Shown here: one piece after another, positions 45,858 to 55,834 of the stretch
Numbering within the stretch: the first letter of the stretch is position 1
Layout: each line of letters begins with the position of its first letter
NCBI GenBank assembly: GCA_902590395.1
Contig: CACIWQ010000001.1
Coordinates: forward strand, 106,768-170,767
Length of the DNA: 64,000 nt
Direction of reading: 5' to 3'
Source: an uncultured Pelagibacteraceae bacterium
GTDB taxonomy: Bacteria > Pseudomonadota > Alphaproteobacteria > Pelagibacterales > Pelagibacteraceae
Position numbers and translations under genes: made by a program
The notes under the pieces: generated by a model
Seen by the model: the letters and a program-made list of their open reading frames with translations, nothing else
Database searches by the model: none
Told to the model about the DNA's origin: nothing

Positions 45858-46496
45858 ATGAAAAAAAATAATTTTCCTAGCAAAATTGCAGTTTTTCCTT
45901 TGTCAAATGCAATATTTTTTCCAAGAACTATTTTGCCTTTAAATATATTTGAAGATCGATATATACAATTGGTTAATGACTGCATGAAGGAAAATAGAAT
46001 GTTTGGAATGGTGCAACCAAGAAATAAGAAAGACACAACACCCGAAGTTTATAAAATCGGATGCTTGGGCAGAATTACAAGTTTCAATGAAACTACCGAT
46101 AAGCGATTTATAATAAGTCTATCTGGTATAATTAGATTTAGAATAAAAAAAGAACTTGAAGAAGTTAAACTTTATCGTAATTTTGAGGTTGATTATTCTG
46201 AATTTTTAGATGATTTAGACGAAAAAAAAAATCAGGATATAAATTATAATAAAAAAAATTTAATGAATACTATAAAAAATTACTTTCAAAAAATTGGTTA
46301 CCCAATTGACTATAAGGAATTGGAAAAACTGAATTTAGACTTATTAGTAAGTACAGTTGCTATGATTAGCCCTTTTTCTGTTGAGGAAAAACAAAAATTG
46401 GTTGAAACGGTAAAAATTGAAGATAAAGCTAAAACATTAAGTGAAATTATAAATTTTAATCTCTTAGATTTTCAAGAAAATAAAACTGTTCAGTAA
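45858..46496 (+). CDS. Lon N-terminal-domain protein (LON substrate-binding domain)
   Basis: Stand-alone relative of the substrate-recognition domain of Lon protease; function unproven. The 212 residues include FPLSNAIFFPRTILPLNIFEDRY in part, GMVQPR, and GCLGRITSFNETTDKR, followed by a helical C-terminal part ending near IINFNLLD. No ATPase or protease domain is present. Such proteins are frequent in alphaproteobacteria. It lies 1 base after nadC and ends 15 bases before convergent ppdK. Confidence 0.85.
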   Translation: MKKNNFPSKIAVFPLSNAIFFPRTILPLNIFEDRYIQLVNDCMKENRMFGMVQPRNKKDTTPEVYKIGCLGRITSFNETTDKRFIISLSGIIRFRIKKELEEVKLYRNFEVDYSEFLDDLDEKKNQDINYNKKNLMNTIKNYFQKIGYPIDYKELEKLNLDLLVSTVAMISPFSVEEKQKLVETVKIEDKAKTLSEIINFNLLDFQENKTVQ

Positions 46497-46511
46497 TTTA
46501 AATACTTCTAT

Positions 46512-49142
46512 TTATTTTTTTTTCTTCAAATATGCCTGTGCAGCAGCTAATCTAGCAATTGGTACTCTGTATGGTGAACAAGAAACATAGTTTAGTTTAG
46601 CTCTTTCACAGAACTCTACACTAGATGGATCTCCGCCATGCTCTCCACAAATACCCAGTTTTAAAGATCTTTTTTGTTTTCTGCCCCGTTCTGTTGCAAT
46701 TTTTATCAATTCACCTACTCCTCTCTCATCAATACTTACGAAAGGATCTTTATTAAAAATTTTATTTTCAACATAATCGTTTAAAAATTTTCCAGAATCG
46801 TCTCTGCTGATCCCGAAAGTAGTTTGGGTTAAATCATTAGTTCCAAAACTAAAGAAATCAGCAAACTTTGCAATGTCATTTGCTCTTAAGGCTGCTCTAG
46901 GTAATTCAATCATAGTCCCCACGTAATACTTTATTTTTATAGAGTGCGTTTTTTGAATTTTATCTGCTGTTTTGTCTACTAAATTTCTAAGTATTTGTAT
47001 TTCTGCCGCCGTGGAAACTAAAGGCACCATAATTTCTGGCACAACTAACTTAATTTTTTTTCTTTTACATTGTGCCAAAGCTTCAAAAATAGCCTGGCAT
47101 TGCATTTGATAAATTTCTGGAAAAGAAATACCTAATCTGCATCCTCTGTGTCCTAACATAGGATTTTGTTCGTGAAGTTCAATAATTCTCGATTTTATAT
47201 CCTGATGACTAATATTTAATTCTTTAGCAATATCATCCACATCCTTATCTGTTTTTGGCAAGAATTCATGTAGCGGAGGATCTAAAAGTCTAACCGTAAC
47301 TGGCAAACCATTCATTATTTTAAAAATTTCAAAAAAATCACTTTTTTGATAAGGTAGAAGTTTCGCTAAAGCAGTCTTCCTATCTTCGGCTGTTTTAGAC
47401 AATATCATTTGCCTTACAGAAATAATTCTTTTTTCATCAAAAAACATATGTTCTGTTCTGCATAGACCAATTCCTTCTGCTCCAAAATCTCTTGCAGTTT
47501 TAGTATCAACTGGTGTTTCTGAATTAGTTCTAACTTTTAATTTTCTGTACTGGTCAGCCCATTTCATTAATTTTGAGAAATCTCCAGATATATCTGGTTT
47601 AACAGTAGGCACTTGCCCCTGCATTACTTTCCCACTGCCACCATCTATAGTAATAACTTCTCCTTCTTTTATTTCAAAATTACCAGATTTGAATTGCTTA
47701 TTTTCGTAATCAATTTTAATTTCACTTGATCCTGAAACACATGGTTTGCCCATGCCTCTAGCAACGACAGCAGCATGGCTAGTCATTCCTCCTCTTGCTG
47801 TAAGTATTCCCTTTGCCGCATGCATTCCATTGATATCCTCTGGGGAAGTTTCAATTCTAACTAATATGGTATCCTGCATTTGTTCTTTTAATCTTTCTGC
47901 TTCATCGGCAGAAAAAGTAACTTTACCACTGGCTGCACCCGGAGATGCTGGTAAACCAGATGCTATTATTTTTTTTTCTGCTTTTTCGTCCAACGTGGGA
48001 TGCAGCAAGGTATCTAAAGTGTTTGGATCTACTCTTAAAATAGCCTCCTTTTTTGATATTAATTTCTCTTGCACCATGTCAACCGCAATCTTTATTGCGG
48101 CTTTTGCAGTTCTTTTTCCAGACCTTGTCTGAAGCATCCATAATTTATTGTTTTCAACAGTAAACTCAATATCTTGCATATCTCTATATTTTTTTTCCAA
48201 TTGATTAAAAAATTTTTTTAATTGCTGAAAAATGCTTGGCATAGATTTATTCATATTAACTAAATTTTGTGGAGTTCTAGTTCCTGCAACCACATCCTCC
48301 CCTTGTGCATTAATCAAATATTCTCCAAACATTTTTTTTAATCCTGTTGATGGATCTCTTGTAAAACCTACTCCCGTTGCACAATCCTTACCCATATTAC
48401 CAAATACCATAGCTTGAACATTCACAGCGGTACCCCAATGATCAGGTATATAATTTATTTTTCTGTATGTTTTGGCCCTTTTACTATTCCAGGACAAAAA
48501 TACAGCGCTAATTGCTCCCCACAGCTGCTTGTTTACATCTTGGGGAAAATCTTTTTTAGTTTTTTCTTTAACAAGATCTTTAAAATTTTGTATTAACCCG
48601 TCCCAATCTTTCTCTTCTAATTCTGTATCTTGTATAACTCCCTTGGTAAGTTTGTAATTTTCTATTAACTCTTCAAATAAATATGATTGGATTCCGAGAA
48701 CCACATTGCTATACATTTGAATAAATCTTCTATAGCTATCTTTAGCAAAACGACCATTGGAAGTTTTATTTTTTAAGGCAATAACCGTTTTATCATTTAA
48801 ACCTAAATTTAAAATTGTATCCATCATACCTGGCATTGAAACTCTTGCTCCCGACCTAACAGAAACCAATAAAGGGTTGGACAAATCTCCAAATTTTTTT
48901 TTTGATATTTTTTCAATTACTTTAATTTCTTTGTTTGTTTGTGAAACTATCTGCTTTGGTATTTTATTATTGTTCCTAAAATAATATTCGCACGCTTTCG
49001 TTGAAATTGTAAATCCAGGTGGAACCGGCAATCCTAATTTAGCCATTTGAGCCAGGTTAGCTCCTTTTCCTCCGAGAATTTCTTTGTTGTGAGAAATATT
49101 ATTGGAAGTTTTATTATTAAATCTAAATACTAATTTTTCCAT
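46512..49142 (-). CDS. ppdK: Pyruvate, phosphate dikinase
   Basis: Interconverts pyruvate, ATP and phosphate with phosphoenolpyruvate, AMP and pyrophosphate, giving a reversible glycolysis/gluconeogenesis step. The 876 residues have the N-terminal ATP-grasp domain (LGGKGANLAQMAKLGLPVPPGF in part), the central phosphohistidine domain with GGMTSHAAVVARGMGKPCV, and the C-terminal PEP-binding TIM barrel with EGIGLCRTEHMFF and GICGEHGGDP. Length and motifs are normal. The stop of glyS abuts its ATG with no gap. Confidence 0.97.
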   Translation of the reverse strand: MEKLVFRFNNKTSNNISHNKEILGGKGANLAQMAKLGLPVPPGFTISTKACEYYFRNNNKIPKQIVSQTNKEIKVIEKISKKKFGDLSNPLLVSVRSGARVSMPGMMDTILNLGLNDKTVIALKNKTSNGRFAKDSYRRFIQMYSNVVLGIQSYLFEELIENYKLTKGVIQDTELEEKDWDGLIQNFKDLVKEKTKKDFPQDVNKQLWGAISAVFLSWNSKRAKTYRKINYIPDHWGTAVNVQAMVFGNMGKDCATGVGFTRDPSTGLKKMFGEYLINAQGEDVVAGTRTPQNLVNMNKSMPSIFQQLKKFFNQLEKKYRDMQDIEFTVENNKLWMLQTRSGKRTAKAAIKIAVDMVQEKLISKKEAILRVDPNTLDTLLHPTLDEKAEKKIIASGLPASPGAASGKVTFSADEAERLKEQMQDTILVRIETSPEDINGMHAAKGILTARGGMTSHAAVVARGMGKPCVSGSSEIKIDYENKQFKSGNFEIKEGEVITIDGGSGKVMQGQVPTVKPDISGDFSKLMKWADQYRKLKVRTNSETPVDTKTARDFGAEGIGLCRTEHMFFDEKRIISVRQMILSKTAEDRKTALAKLLPYQKSDFFEIFKIMNGLPVTVRLLDPPLHEFLPKTDKDVDDIAKELNISHQDIKSRIIELHEQNPMLGHRGCRLGISFPEIYQMQCQAIFEALAQCKRKKIKLVVPEIMVPLVSTAAEIQILRNLVDKTADKIQKTHSIKIKYYVGTMIELPRAALRANDIAKFADFFSFGTNDLTQTTFGISRDDSGKFLNDYVENKIFNKDPFVSIDERGVGELIKIATERGRKQKRSLKLGICGEHGGDPSSVEFCERAKLNYVSCSPYRVPIARLAAAQAYLKKKK

Positions 49143-51209
49143 TTATGCGCCTTCCATTTTAGAAAAATCTATAAAATTATTATAGGTCTTGCAAAACATT
49201 TGAAGTAATTCTAGACGGTTTTTTTTAATATCCAAATTTTCATCATTAACAATTACATTATCGAAAAAATTATCTGTAGTAAGCTTTGCATCTGCTAATA
49301 TTTTTAACGTTTCGTCATATCTTTCTTGGCTTTTTGTACTTAAAAAATATTTTCTAATTTCATTTATTTTATCAAATAAATGTTTTTCTTCGTCTTTTTT
49401 AAATAAAATCGAATCTGGTTGACCCATAATATTTGCTTTTTCGTTTTTTGACTCTTGATTTACAATATTTGAAGCTCTTTTATATGTTCCAATTATGTTT
49501 TTACATACATCTTTTGAAATATTTTTGTTCAAAACTAGACATTTTTTGTACAATGTTAAGAAATTATCTCCTGTATTAGAGGACTCAACAGCGTCAATTA
49601 TATCATTTCTTATTTTTTTATCTTTAAGTAAATTTTTAAATCTTTCTTTTAAAAAGGTAAGAACATCCTTAAATGTAAGGCTGTTTGAAAATTTTACATT
49701 TTGCTCACCATACAGAACAATAGAATAACTTATTAAATCTTTTAGTTTAATGCTCAAATTATTTTCAGTAATTGTTCTAATCAACCCGATTGCTGTTCTT
49801 CTCAATGCAAATGGGTCTTTTGAACTGGTTGGTTTTTCGTTTATTCCAAAAAAACCTACCAGAATGTCAATTTTATCAATTAGAGCTACTGCAATACTAA
49901 TTGGTTTTTTTGCAACTTCACTGTCGATACCTGTTGGAAGATAATGGTCACTGATGGCCAAAGAAATATCATCTGAAAATCCCTGCACTTTTGCAAAATA
50001 TTTTCCCATAACTCCTTGTAGCTCAGGATATTCCCCTACGAGATCTGAAACCAAATCAGCTTTGCAAATTGAAGATGCTATTTCGACTTTTTCTTTGCTT
50101 AAATTTAATTGATCTGAAATTAAAGATGAAAGTTTTCTTAATCTTTGCGTCCTATCATAATACGTTCCCAGTTGATTGAAAAAAGATAGTGATTTTAGTT
50201 TAGTTATTTGTTTTACTAAATTTTGAGTTCTGTTTTTTTCCCAAAAAAATTTAGCATCGGATAATCTTGCTTCAATGACTCTTTGATTTCCAGTTTTAAT
50301 ATAGCCTTTTACATCTGGTAAATTTGAAACCAAAAGAAATAGATTGGTTAATTCATTTTTGCTATCAAAAAGCGGAAAGTATTTCTGATGTTGTTGCATT
50401 GTAACAATTAAAATTTCATGCGGAACTTCCAAGTAAGCCTCGTCAAATTTGCATAAAATCACATTGGGGTTTTCTACCAAATTAACAACTTCATTTACTA
50501 GATTAGTATTTATATTATTTTGCAATTTTCTAATGCTGCAAATGTTATTTATTTTTTTAATGATTATATTTTTTCTCTTTTCATGATCTAAAATGATGTT
50601 TTCATATTCTAAAATTTTTAAATAAGACTTAAAACTGTTTACTTTTTTTTCTTTATCTTCTTTTTCTCCGTCGATAATTGTCAAGTTTCCACTTTTCAAG
50701 TGAAAAAAATCAAAATTTATTACTTTGTTATTTAATAGTGCAATTATAGATTTTAATGGACGAGCCCATGTCAAATCATAATTTGACCATCTCATTGATT
50801 TTTTCCATGAATAGTTATTTAGCGTATCGGGCAAAATCGTTTGAAATTCATTTAAAATATTTATTGTTTTTGGTTTTGTTTCGGCAAAATAAAACTCTCC
50901 CTTTTCTATAATTTTTTTATAAACGTCCAACTTGCTTAAATTATTTGATTTTACAAAGCCATCTAGAGCTGCTTGTGGGGCACCAACTTTTGGCCCTTTT
51001 ATAATCTTTTTTTTTTGTTCAATTTTCTCAGGAATTCCGTCTATAACAAATACTAGTCTTTTTGGAGTGGAAAATGAGTTGCTGGATTTAAAATTTATTT
51101 CTTTTTTACGCAAACTGTCTTCGAGCATTTGTTTAATTGCTGTTCTTGCGTGGATTTGGAGCTTTGCTGGAATTTCTTCACTGAAAAGTTCTATAAATAA
51201 TTCGGCCAT
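49143..51209 (-). CDS. glyS: Glycyl-tRNA synthetase beta subunit
   Basis: Larger subunit of the bacterial tetrameric GlyRS, which binds tRNA-Gly. The 688 residues begin with LFIELFSEEIPAK and contain the family segments RVIEARLSDAKFFWEKN and DPFALRRTAIGLIR, with a C-terminal anticodon-binding-like domain ending near NRLELLQ. The order glyQ-glyS-ppdK, with 3 and 0 bases between, is conserved in alphaproteobacteria. Confidence 0.96.
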   Translation of the reverse strand: MAELFIELFSEEIPAKLQIHARTAIKQMLEDSLRKKEINFKSSNSFSTPKRLVFVIDGIPEKIEQKKKIIKGPKVGAPQAALDGFVKSNNLSKLDVYKKIIEKGEFYFAETKPKTINILNEFQTILPDTLNNYSWKKSMRWSNYDLTWARPLKSIIALLNNKVINFDFFHLKSGNLTIIDGEKEDKEKKVNSFKSYLKILEYENIILDHEKRKNIIIKKINNICSIRKLQNNINTNLVNEVVNLVENPNVILCKFDEAYLEVPHEILIVTMQQHQKYFPLFDSKNELTNLFLLVSNLPDVKGYIKTGNQRVIEARLSDAKFFWEKNRTQNLVKQITKLKSLSFFNQLGTYYDRTQRLRKLSSLISDQLNLSKEKVEIASSICKADLVSDLVGEYPELQGVMGKYFAKVQGFSDDISLAISDHYLPTGIDSEVAKKPISIAVALIDKIDILVGFFGINEKPTSSKDPFALRRTAIGLIRTITENNLSIKLKDLISYSIVLYGEQNVKFSNSLTFKDVLTFLKERFKNLLKDKKIRNDIIDAVESSNTGDNFLTLYKKCLVLNKNISKDVCKNIIGTYKRASNIVNQESKNEKANIMGQPDSILFKKDEEKHLFDKINEIRKYFLSTKSQERYDETLKILADAKLTTDNFFDNVIVNDENLDIKKNRLELLQMFCKTYNNFIDFSKMEGA

Positions 51210-51212
51210 TTT

Positions 51213-52106
51213 TTATTTTTGACTTTCTAACCAACTTTGTCCCGATCCTTTGGCTAACTCTCTTATCCTAGAAATATATTCAGTTCTTTGAGCAACTCCA
51301 ATAACTCCACGTGCATCTAAAAGATTAAAAATATGACTAGCCTTTAAACATTGGTCATATGCTGGTAGTGGTAATTTTTTTTCTAACAATGATTTGCATT
51401 CTGACTCTGCTATTTCAAAGTTTTTTAATAATTTTTCTGTATTGGCAAATTCAAAATTATAAGCAGAAAATTCTTTTTCAGCTTGATAAAAAACTTCTTT
51501 ATATTTTACTCCCTCGTTGTTCCAAATTAATTCAAAAACATTATTTTTTCCTTGAGTAAACATACATATTCTTTCTAATCCGTATGTAAGTTCAACCGAA
51601 ACCGGTTTGCATTCAATTCCGGTCATTTGCTGGAAATATGTGAACTGAGTTATTTCCATTCCATCACACCAAACTTCCCACCCGCGCCCTGCTGCACCGA
51701 GTGTTGGACTTTCCCAATCATCTTCTACAAATCTAATATCGTGCTCATTATGGTTTATTCCTATTGCCGCAAGACTTTTTAAAAAAGTTTTTTTTATATC
51801 GTTAGGTGAAGGTTTGATAATAACTTGAAATTGGTAATAGTGCTGCAAGCGATTTGGATTTTTACCATACCTTCCATCTGTAGGACGTCTCGAAGGCTGT
51901 ACATAGGCAGCCTTCCAAGGATTTGGGCCCAGAGAACGCAAAGTTGTTGCTGGATGAAATGTTCCCGCTCCAACTTCCATGTCATAAGGTTGTAAAATGA
52001 TACAGCCATACTTTCCCCAAAACTTTTGTAAATTTAATATTGTATCTTGAAAACTAACTGGAGTGGGTTTTCCTTTTTTTTTCTTTTCTTTAATTTTTTT
52101 AGGCAT
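51213..52106 (-). CDS. glyQ: Glycyl-tRNA synthetase alpha subunit
   Basis: Catalytic class II subunit of the alpha2-beta2 GlyRS. The 297 residues carry the signature [33 protein letters not shown] and [14 protein letters not shown] basic N-terminal stretch ([11 protein letters not shown]) precedes the usual start of the domain. The gene begins directly after sppA and lies 3 bases before glyS. Confidence 0.97.
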   Translation of the reverse strand: MPKKIKEKKKKGKPTPVSFQDTILNLQKFWGKYGCIILQPYDMEVGAGTFHPATTLRSLGPNPWKAAYVQPSRRPTDGRYGKNPNRLQHYYQFQVIIKPSPNDIKKTFLKSLAAIGINHNEHDIRFVEDDWESPTLGAAGRGWEVWCDGMEITQFTYFQQMTGIECKPVSVELTYGLERICMFTQGKNNVFELIWNNEGVKYKEVFYQAEKEFSAYNFEFANTEKLLKNFEIAESECKSLLEKKLPLPAYDQCLKASHIFNLLDARGVIGVAQRTEYISRIRELAKGSGQSWLESQK

Positions 52107-52928
52107 TTATAAACCAAATTTTTGCCATTCAGCTCTTTCCTCTAAAACATTTGCAATACTATCAATTTGATTATCAAATGATGTTGATAATTTCTTGGCT
52201 ATAAAACTTTTTGGTTTCTCAAGTTTTTTAATTACAACATCTTCGCCAAATTTTTCTCTCAAAATTTGTTCAGCATTACCAATCCCATCTATTAACCCTA
52301 ATTTTAAAGAAGTTGATCCTGACCAGAACTCTCCCGTAAAAGTATTATTTTTTTCAGTATCTATAAGCTTTGAACCTCTGCTAGTTTTAACAACATTAAT
52401 AAAATCCGAATGCAATTCTAGCTGTATTTTTTTTAATCTTTGAATATCCTCTTCTTTTTCTTCTTTAAAAGGGTCAAGGGTACTTTTATTTTTGCCCGCG
52501 GTATAAACTCTTCTTTCTACTCCAATTTTTTTAATAGCATCCTGAAATCCAAAAGACGCAGAAATTACGCCAATTGAACCTACTATTGAACTGGAATTTG
52601 CATAAATTTCGTCTCCTGCACAAGCTATTAGATATCCACCTGAAGCCGCTACATCTTCTGCAAAAACTAAAACTTTTTTATTATTCTTTTTAGCCATTTT
52701 TTTTATGTAACTATATATAAGGTGTGATTGAACCGGCGATCCTCCTGGTGAGTTTATAGAAACTGCAATTGCTAAAGCTTTTTTAATAGAAAAAGCCTTA
52801 TCAATAATTTCTTGCTGCCCAGCAAAACTTATGCCCTGTTTAAACCTTCCAACTGAACCGATGATTCCTGATAATCTGATATGAGGAACTAACTTTTTCT
52901 TTTTAAAAATTTTAAAAATTGAAAACAT
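52107..52928 (-). CDS. sppA: S49-family signal peptide peptidase-like serine protease
   Basis: Predicted membrane-associated peptidase that degrades cleaved signal peptides. The 273 residues have the Ser nucleophile in DVAASGGY (near residue 92), SSIVGSIGVISASFG, and a lysine general base in the RRVYTAGKNKSTLDPF segment. The protein is a single S49 domain with no clear transmembrane helix, unlike long SppA; short forms are usual in alphaproteobacteria. It leads the sppA-glyQ-glyS-ppdK run. Confidence 0.87.
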   Translation of the reverse strand: MFSIFKIFKKKKLVPHIRLSGIIGSVGRFKQGISFAGQQEIIDKAFSIKKALAIAVSINSPGGSPVQSHLIYSYIKKMAKKNNKKVLVFAEDVAASGGYLIACAGDEIYANSSSIVGSIGVISASFGFQDAIKKIGVERRVYTAGKNKSTLDPFKEEKEEDIQRLKKIQLELHSDFINVVKTSRGSKLIDTEKNNTFTGEFWSGSTSLKLGLIDGIGNAEQILREKFGEDVVIKKLEKPKSFIAKKLSTSFDNQIDSIANVLEERAEWQKFGL

Positions 52929-53080
52929 TTGCTGATATATATTCTAATTATCATAGTTTTTAGAACCTTTGAAAGTTTAAGTAAAGTTTTAAAGCTACCT
53001 TAGGTTGTAATTCTGAAGGTGCGTCATTAGTGAACTAAAAGACTTTTTTTTTATGCAAAATAAAAGCTATAATTATTTAC
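52929..53080. other. 152-base divergent spacer between sppA and the prenyl synthase gene
   Basis: No open reading frame with coding character. It is less AT-rich in its middle (about 52990-53035) than other spacers, with a short palindrome ACCTTAGGT near 52998 and a weak TTAG/CTAA hairpin followed by eight T near 53029-53052. A TATAAT (53068-53073) lies only 7 bases before the ATG at 53081, hinting at a leaderless transcript. An undescribed small RNA is possible but unsupported. Confidence 0.3.
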
Positions 53081-54094
53081 ATGGGAACTGTAATACCTTT
53101 AAAAAAAGAAATAGATAATTCCTATTTAAGGTTGAAAAATCTTATTGGAAGTAAATTAGACGATGTTAGCCAGAGAATAAAATATAAGCTAGCCAGCGAA
53201 ATAAATCTTATTCACAAAATGACAGATTATCACGTTAAATCTGGCGGAAAAAGAATCAGGCCCTTGCTAACATTAGCGTCAGCCAAATTATGCGGATATA
53301 AAGATGGAAATAGAGATGTAAATCTAGCAGCCTGCATTGAGTTAATTCATAACGCGACTTTATTGCACGACGATGTAATTGATAATAGTAAGCTTCGAAG
53401 AGGAGTTAAAACTGCAAATTCAGTTTGGGGAAACCAATCTTCTATTTTAGTTGGAGATTATCTCTTTAGTCGTTGTTTTGAAATGATGGTTGAAGATGGA
53501 TCAGATGAAATATTAAAATTATTGTCTTCGACTTCATCAAGAATAGCTCAGGGTGAAGTCTTGCAGTTAGAGCATAAAGGAGAAGTAGATCTGTTAGAAG
53601 AAACTTATTTTAATATCATAAATATGAAAACAGCTACATTATTCGCTGCTGCTACCAGAGTTGGCGCTTGTTTAGGTAATAAAAGTAAAAAAGAAAAAGA
53701 TGCCTTGGAATCTTACGGAAAAAATCTTGGTTTGGCCTTTCAAATAGCTGATGATGCATTGGACTACCTTTCCTCCAAAACAATTTTTGGAAAAGAAATT
53801 GGCAAAGATTTTTATGAAGGAAAAACTACACTACCTTTAATTATTATCTTTCAAAGAGGAAATAACGAAGAAAGAAATTTTCTTAAAGAAATATTTAAAA
53901 AAAATAAAAGAAATGAAGATGATTTTAGTGAAACTTTAGCTTTGATAAATAAATATAAAGCAATCCAAGCAAGCTTCAAAAGAGCTGAATATTTTGTTAA
54001 CGTTTCCCATGACGCCCTAGGAATATTTCAATATAGTAAAGAGAAAGAGATTTTACAAAATTTGACAGAATTTAGTCTTAATAGATCTTTTTAA
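53081..54094 (+). CDS. ispB: Long-chain polyprenyl diphosphate synthase (IspB-like)
   Basis: Extends farnesyl diphosphate to the ubiquinone side chain, probably octaprenyl or decaprenyl. The 337 residues show the first aspartate-rich motif DDVIDNSKLRRG, GGKRIRPLLTLA, and the second motif in FQIADDALDY. Small residues before the first Asp-rich motif (HNATLLHDD) suggest a long product; exact length cannot be read off. Its stop shares TTAA with convergent pdxH. Confidence 0.92.
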   Translation: MGTVIPLKKEIDNSYLRLKNLIGSKLDDVSQRIKYKLASEINLIHKMTDYHVKSGGKRIRPLLTLASAKLCGYKDGNRDVNLAACIELIHNATLLHDDVIDNSKLRRGVKTANSVWGNQSSILVGDYLFSRCFEMMVEDGSDEILKLLSSTSSRIAQGEVLQLEHKGEVDLLEETYFNIINMKTATLFAAATRVGACLGNKSKKEKDALESYGKNLGLAFQIADDALDYLSSKTIFGKEIGKDFYEGKTTLPLIIIFQRGNNEERNFLKEIFKKNKRNEDDFSETLALINKYKAIQASFKRAEYFVNVSHDALGIFQYSKEKEILQNLTEFSLNRSF

Positions 54095-54714
54095 GGATAA
54101 AGAATTTCTTTTTTCCATCTGTTTAAAACTTTATTATATCTTAATCTTTCGTGAATTCTATATTTGTCTCCTAACCAAAATTCAAAAGAAGATGGCTTCA
54201 ACCGCCACCCAGACCAATTTTGAGGTCTAGGCATTTTATTATTTTCTTGGTATTTTTTTTTTAATTCATCAATTTTTTTTAACAACTCTTCTCTTTTGTT
54301 CATAATTTTTGATTGGTCAGAAGCCCAGGCACCAATTCTACTTTCGTATGGTCTACTATTAAAATATACATCCGCTTCTTTATCATTAATTTGAGTAACG
54401 CTACCTGAAACTCTCACCTGCCTTTGAAGACTCTTCCAGTGAAAACACATAGATGCTTTTGGATTTTTTTTTAGATCATCGCTTTTTGGGCTGTTCAGAT
54501 TTGTATAAAAATCGAATCCTTCTTGACTTAGCCCTTTTAAAAGAATCATCCTTACACTTGGTTCGTTTTTTCTGTTGGATGTGGCTAAAGATAGAGCATT
54601 TGGATCATTAATCTCCTTTTTTTCAGCCTCAGACATCCATATCTTAAATAATTCCAATGGATCGTCTAAATCCATAAAGCAAGAGTTCAGGCCTAATGAG
54701 TTTTTTTGATTCAT
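54091..54714 (-). CDS. pdxH: Pyridoxamine 5'-phosphate oxidase
   Basis: FMN enzyme that makes pyridoxal phosphate from pyridoxine or pyridoxamine phosphate. The 207 residues show PSVRMILLKG, the FYTNLNSPKSDDL region, MCFHWKSLQRQVRVSG, and the C-terminal RPQNWSGWRLKPSSFEFW and RIHERLRY. It is divergent from aroC by 34 bases. Together with pdxA at 6.7 kb it belongs to the DXP-dependent B6 pathway. Confidence 0.96.
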   Translation of the reverse strand: MNQKNSLGLNSCFMDLDDPLELFKIWMSEAEKKEINDPNALSLATSNRKNEPSVRMILLKGLSQEGFDFYTNLNSPKSDDLKKNPKASMCFHWKSLQRQVRVSGSVTQINDKEADVYFNSRPYESRIGAWASDQSKIMNKREELLKKIDELKKKYQENNKMPRPQNWSGWRLKPSSFEFWLGDKYRIHERLRYNKVLNRWKKEILYP

Positions 54715-54748
54715 AAAATAGTCAAAATATTCTATATAATATAATCTA

Positions 54749-55831
54749 ATGTCATTTAATACATTTGGAAAGTTATTTCGGTTTACAACATGGGGAGAAT
54801 CTCATGGTCCGGCAATTGGATGTGTTGTGGACGGCTGCCCACCTAATATTGCTTTATCCGAAAAAGACATACAGATAGATATGGATAGAAGACGTCCCGG
54901 AAAGTCAAAATTTACCTCTCAAAGAAAAGAATATGACAGAGTGGAAATTTTGTCTGGTGTTTTTGAGGGTAAAACTTCCGGTTCTCCTATTTCAATGATT
55001 ATTTATAATAAAGATGCAAAATCTAGAGATTACGAAACAATCAAAAATAAGTTTAGACCCGGTCATGCAGATTATACTTACCTTTTAAAATATGGAATAA
55101 GAGATTATCGAGGTGGTGGAAGACAGTCTGCTAGGGAGACAGCTTCTAGAGTTGCTGCTGGAGCTATTGCAAAAATTGTTTTGAAGAGTTTTTTAGGAAA
55201 AAAATTTAGTGTAGTTGGAGGTGTTGTTCAGCTAGGTATACTTGGTTGTAATAAAAATAATTGGAAAGCAAAAGAAATAAATAAAAATCCATTTTTTTGT
55301 CCCGATAAAAAATCAATTAAACTTTGGGAAAAATATTTACTGGCAATAAGAAAAGCAGGAACTTCGTGTGGAGCTATAATTGAGTTGAGAGCAAATGGAA
55401 TACCAGCTGGCCTAGGAGCTCCCATTTATTCAAAACTAGACTCAGATCTCGCTGCTTCGTTAATGAGTATTAATGCTGTCAAAGGTGTAAATATTGGTGC
55501 TGGTATGGGTGCAGCTTTTTTAAGTGGTGAAGAAAATTCTGATGAAATTAGAAATTTCAAAGGCAAGATAAAGTTTAAATCAAATAATGCTGGAGGAATA
55601 TTAGGAGGCATATCTTCTGGTCAAGAAATTGTGGCTTCTTTTGCTGTTAAGCCCACATCATCCATTTTAAGCAGCAGAGAAACTATAGATAAAAAAAGAA
55701 AAAACACAAAAATTTCAGTTAAAGGTAGACATGACCCTTGTGTGGGAATTCGGGCGGTACCTATCGGTGAAGCAATGATGGCTTGCGTGTTATTAGACCA
55801 CTATTTACTGAATAGAGCTCAATGTGGTTAA
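54749..55831 (+). CDS. aroC: Chorismate synthase
   Basis: Last step of the shikimate pathway, converting EPSP to chorismate with reduced FMN. The 360 residues show [18 protein letters not shown], the [18 protein letters not shown] segment, [28 protein letters not shown] in part and [12 protein letters not shown]. All family signatures are intact. It ends 3 bases before convergent ispA. Confidence 0.97.
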   Translation: MSFNTFGKLFRFTTWGESHGPAIGCVVDGCPPNIALSEKDIQIDMDRRRPGKSKFTSQRKEYDRVEILSGVFEGKTSGSPISMIIYNKDAKSRDYETIKNKFRPGHADYTYLLKYGIRDYRGGGRQSARETASRVAAGAIAKIVLKSFLGKKFSVVGGVVQLGILGCNKNNWKAKEINKNPFFCPDKKSIKLWEKYLLAIRKAGTSCGAIIELRANGIPAGLGAPIYSKLDSDLAASLMSINAVKGVNIGAGMGAAFLSGEENSDEIRNFKGKIKFKSNNAGGILGGISSGQEIVASFAVKPTSSILSSRETIDKKRKNTKISVKGRHDPCVGIRAVPIGEAMMACVLLDHYLLNRAQCG

Positions 55832-55834
55832 AAT

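Noticed and set aside
47746-48984. Several plus-strand open frames opposite ppdK
   Set aside because: All are complementary to conserved ppdK sequence and look like shadows.
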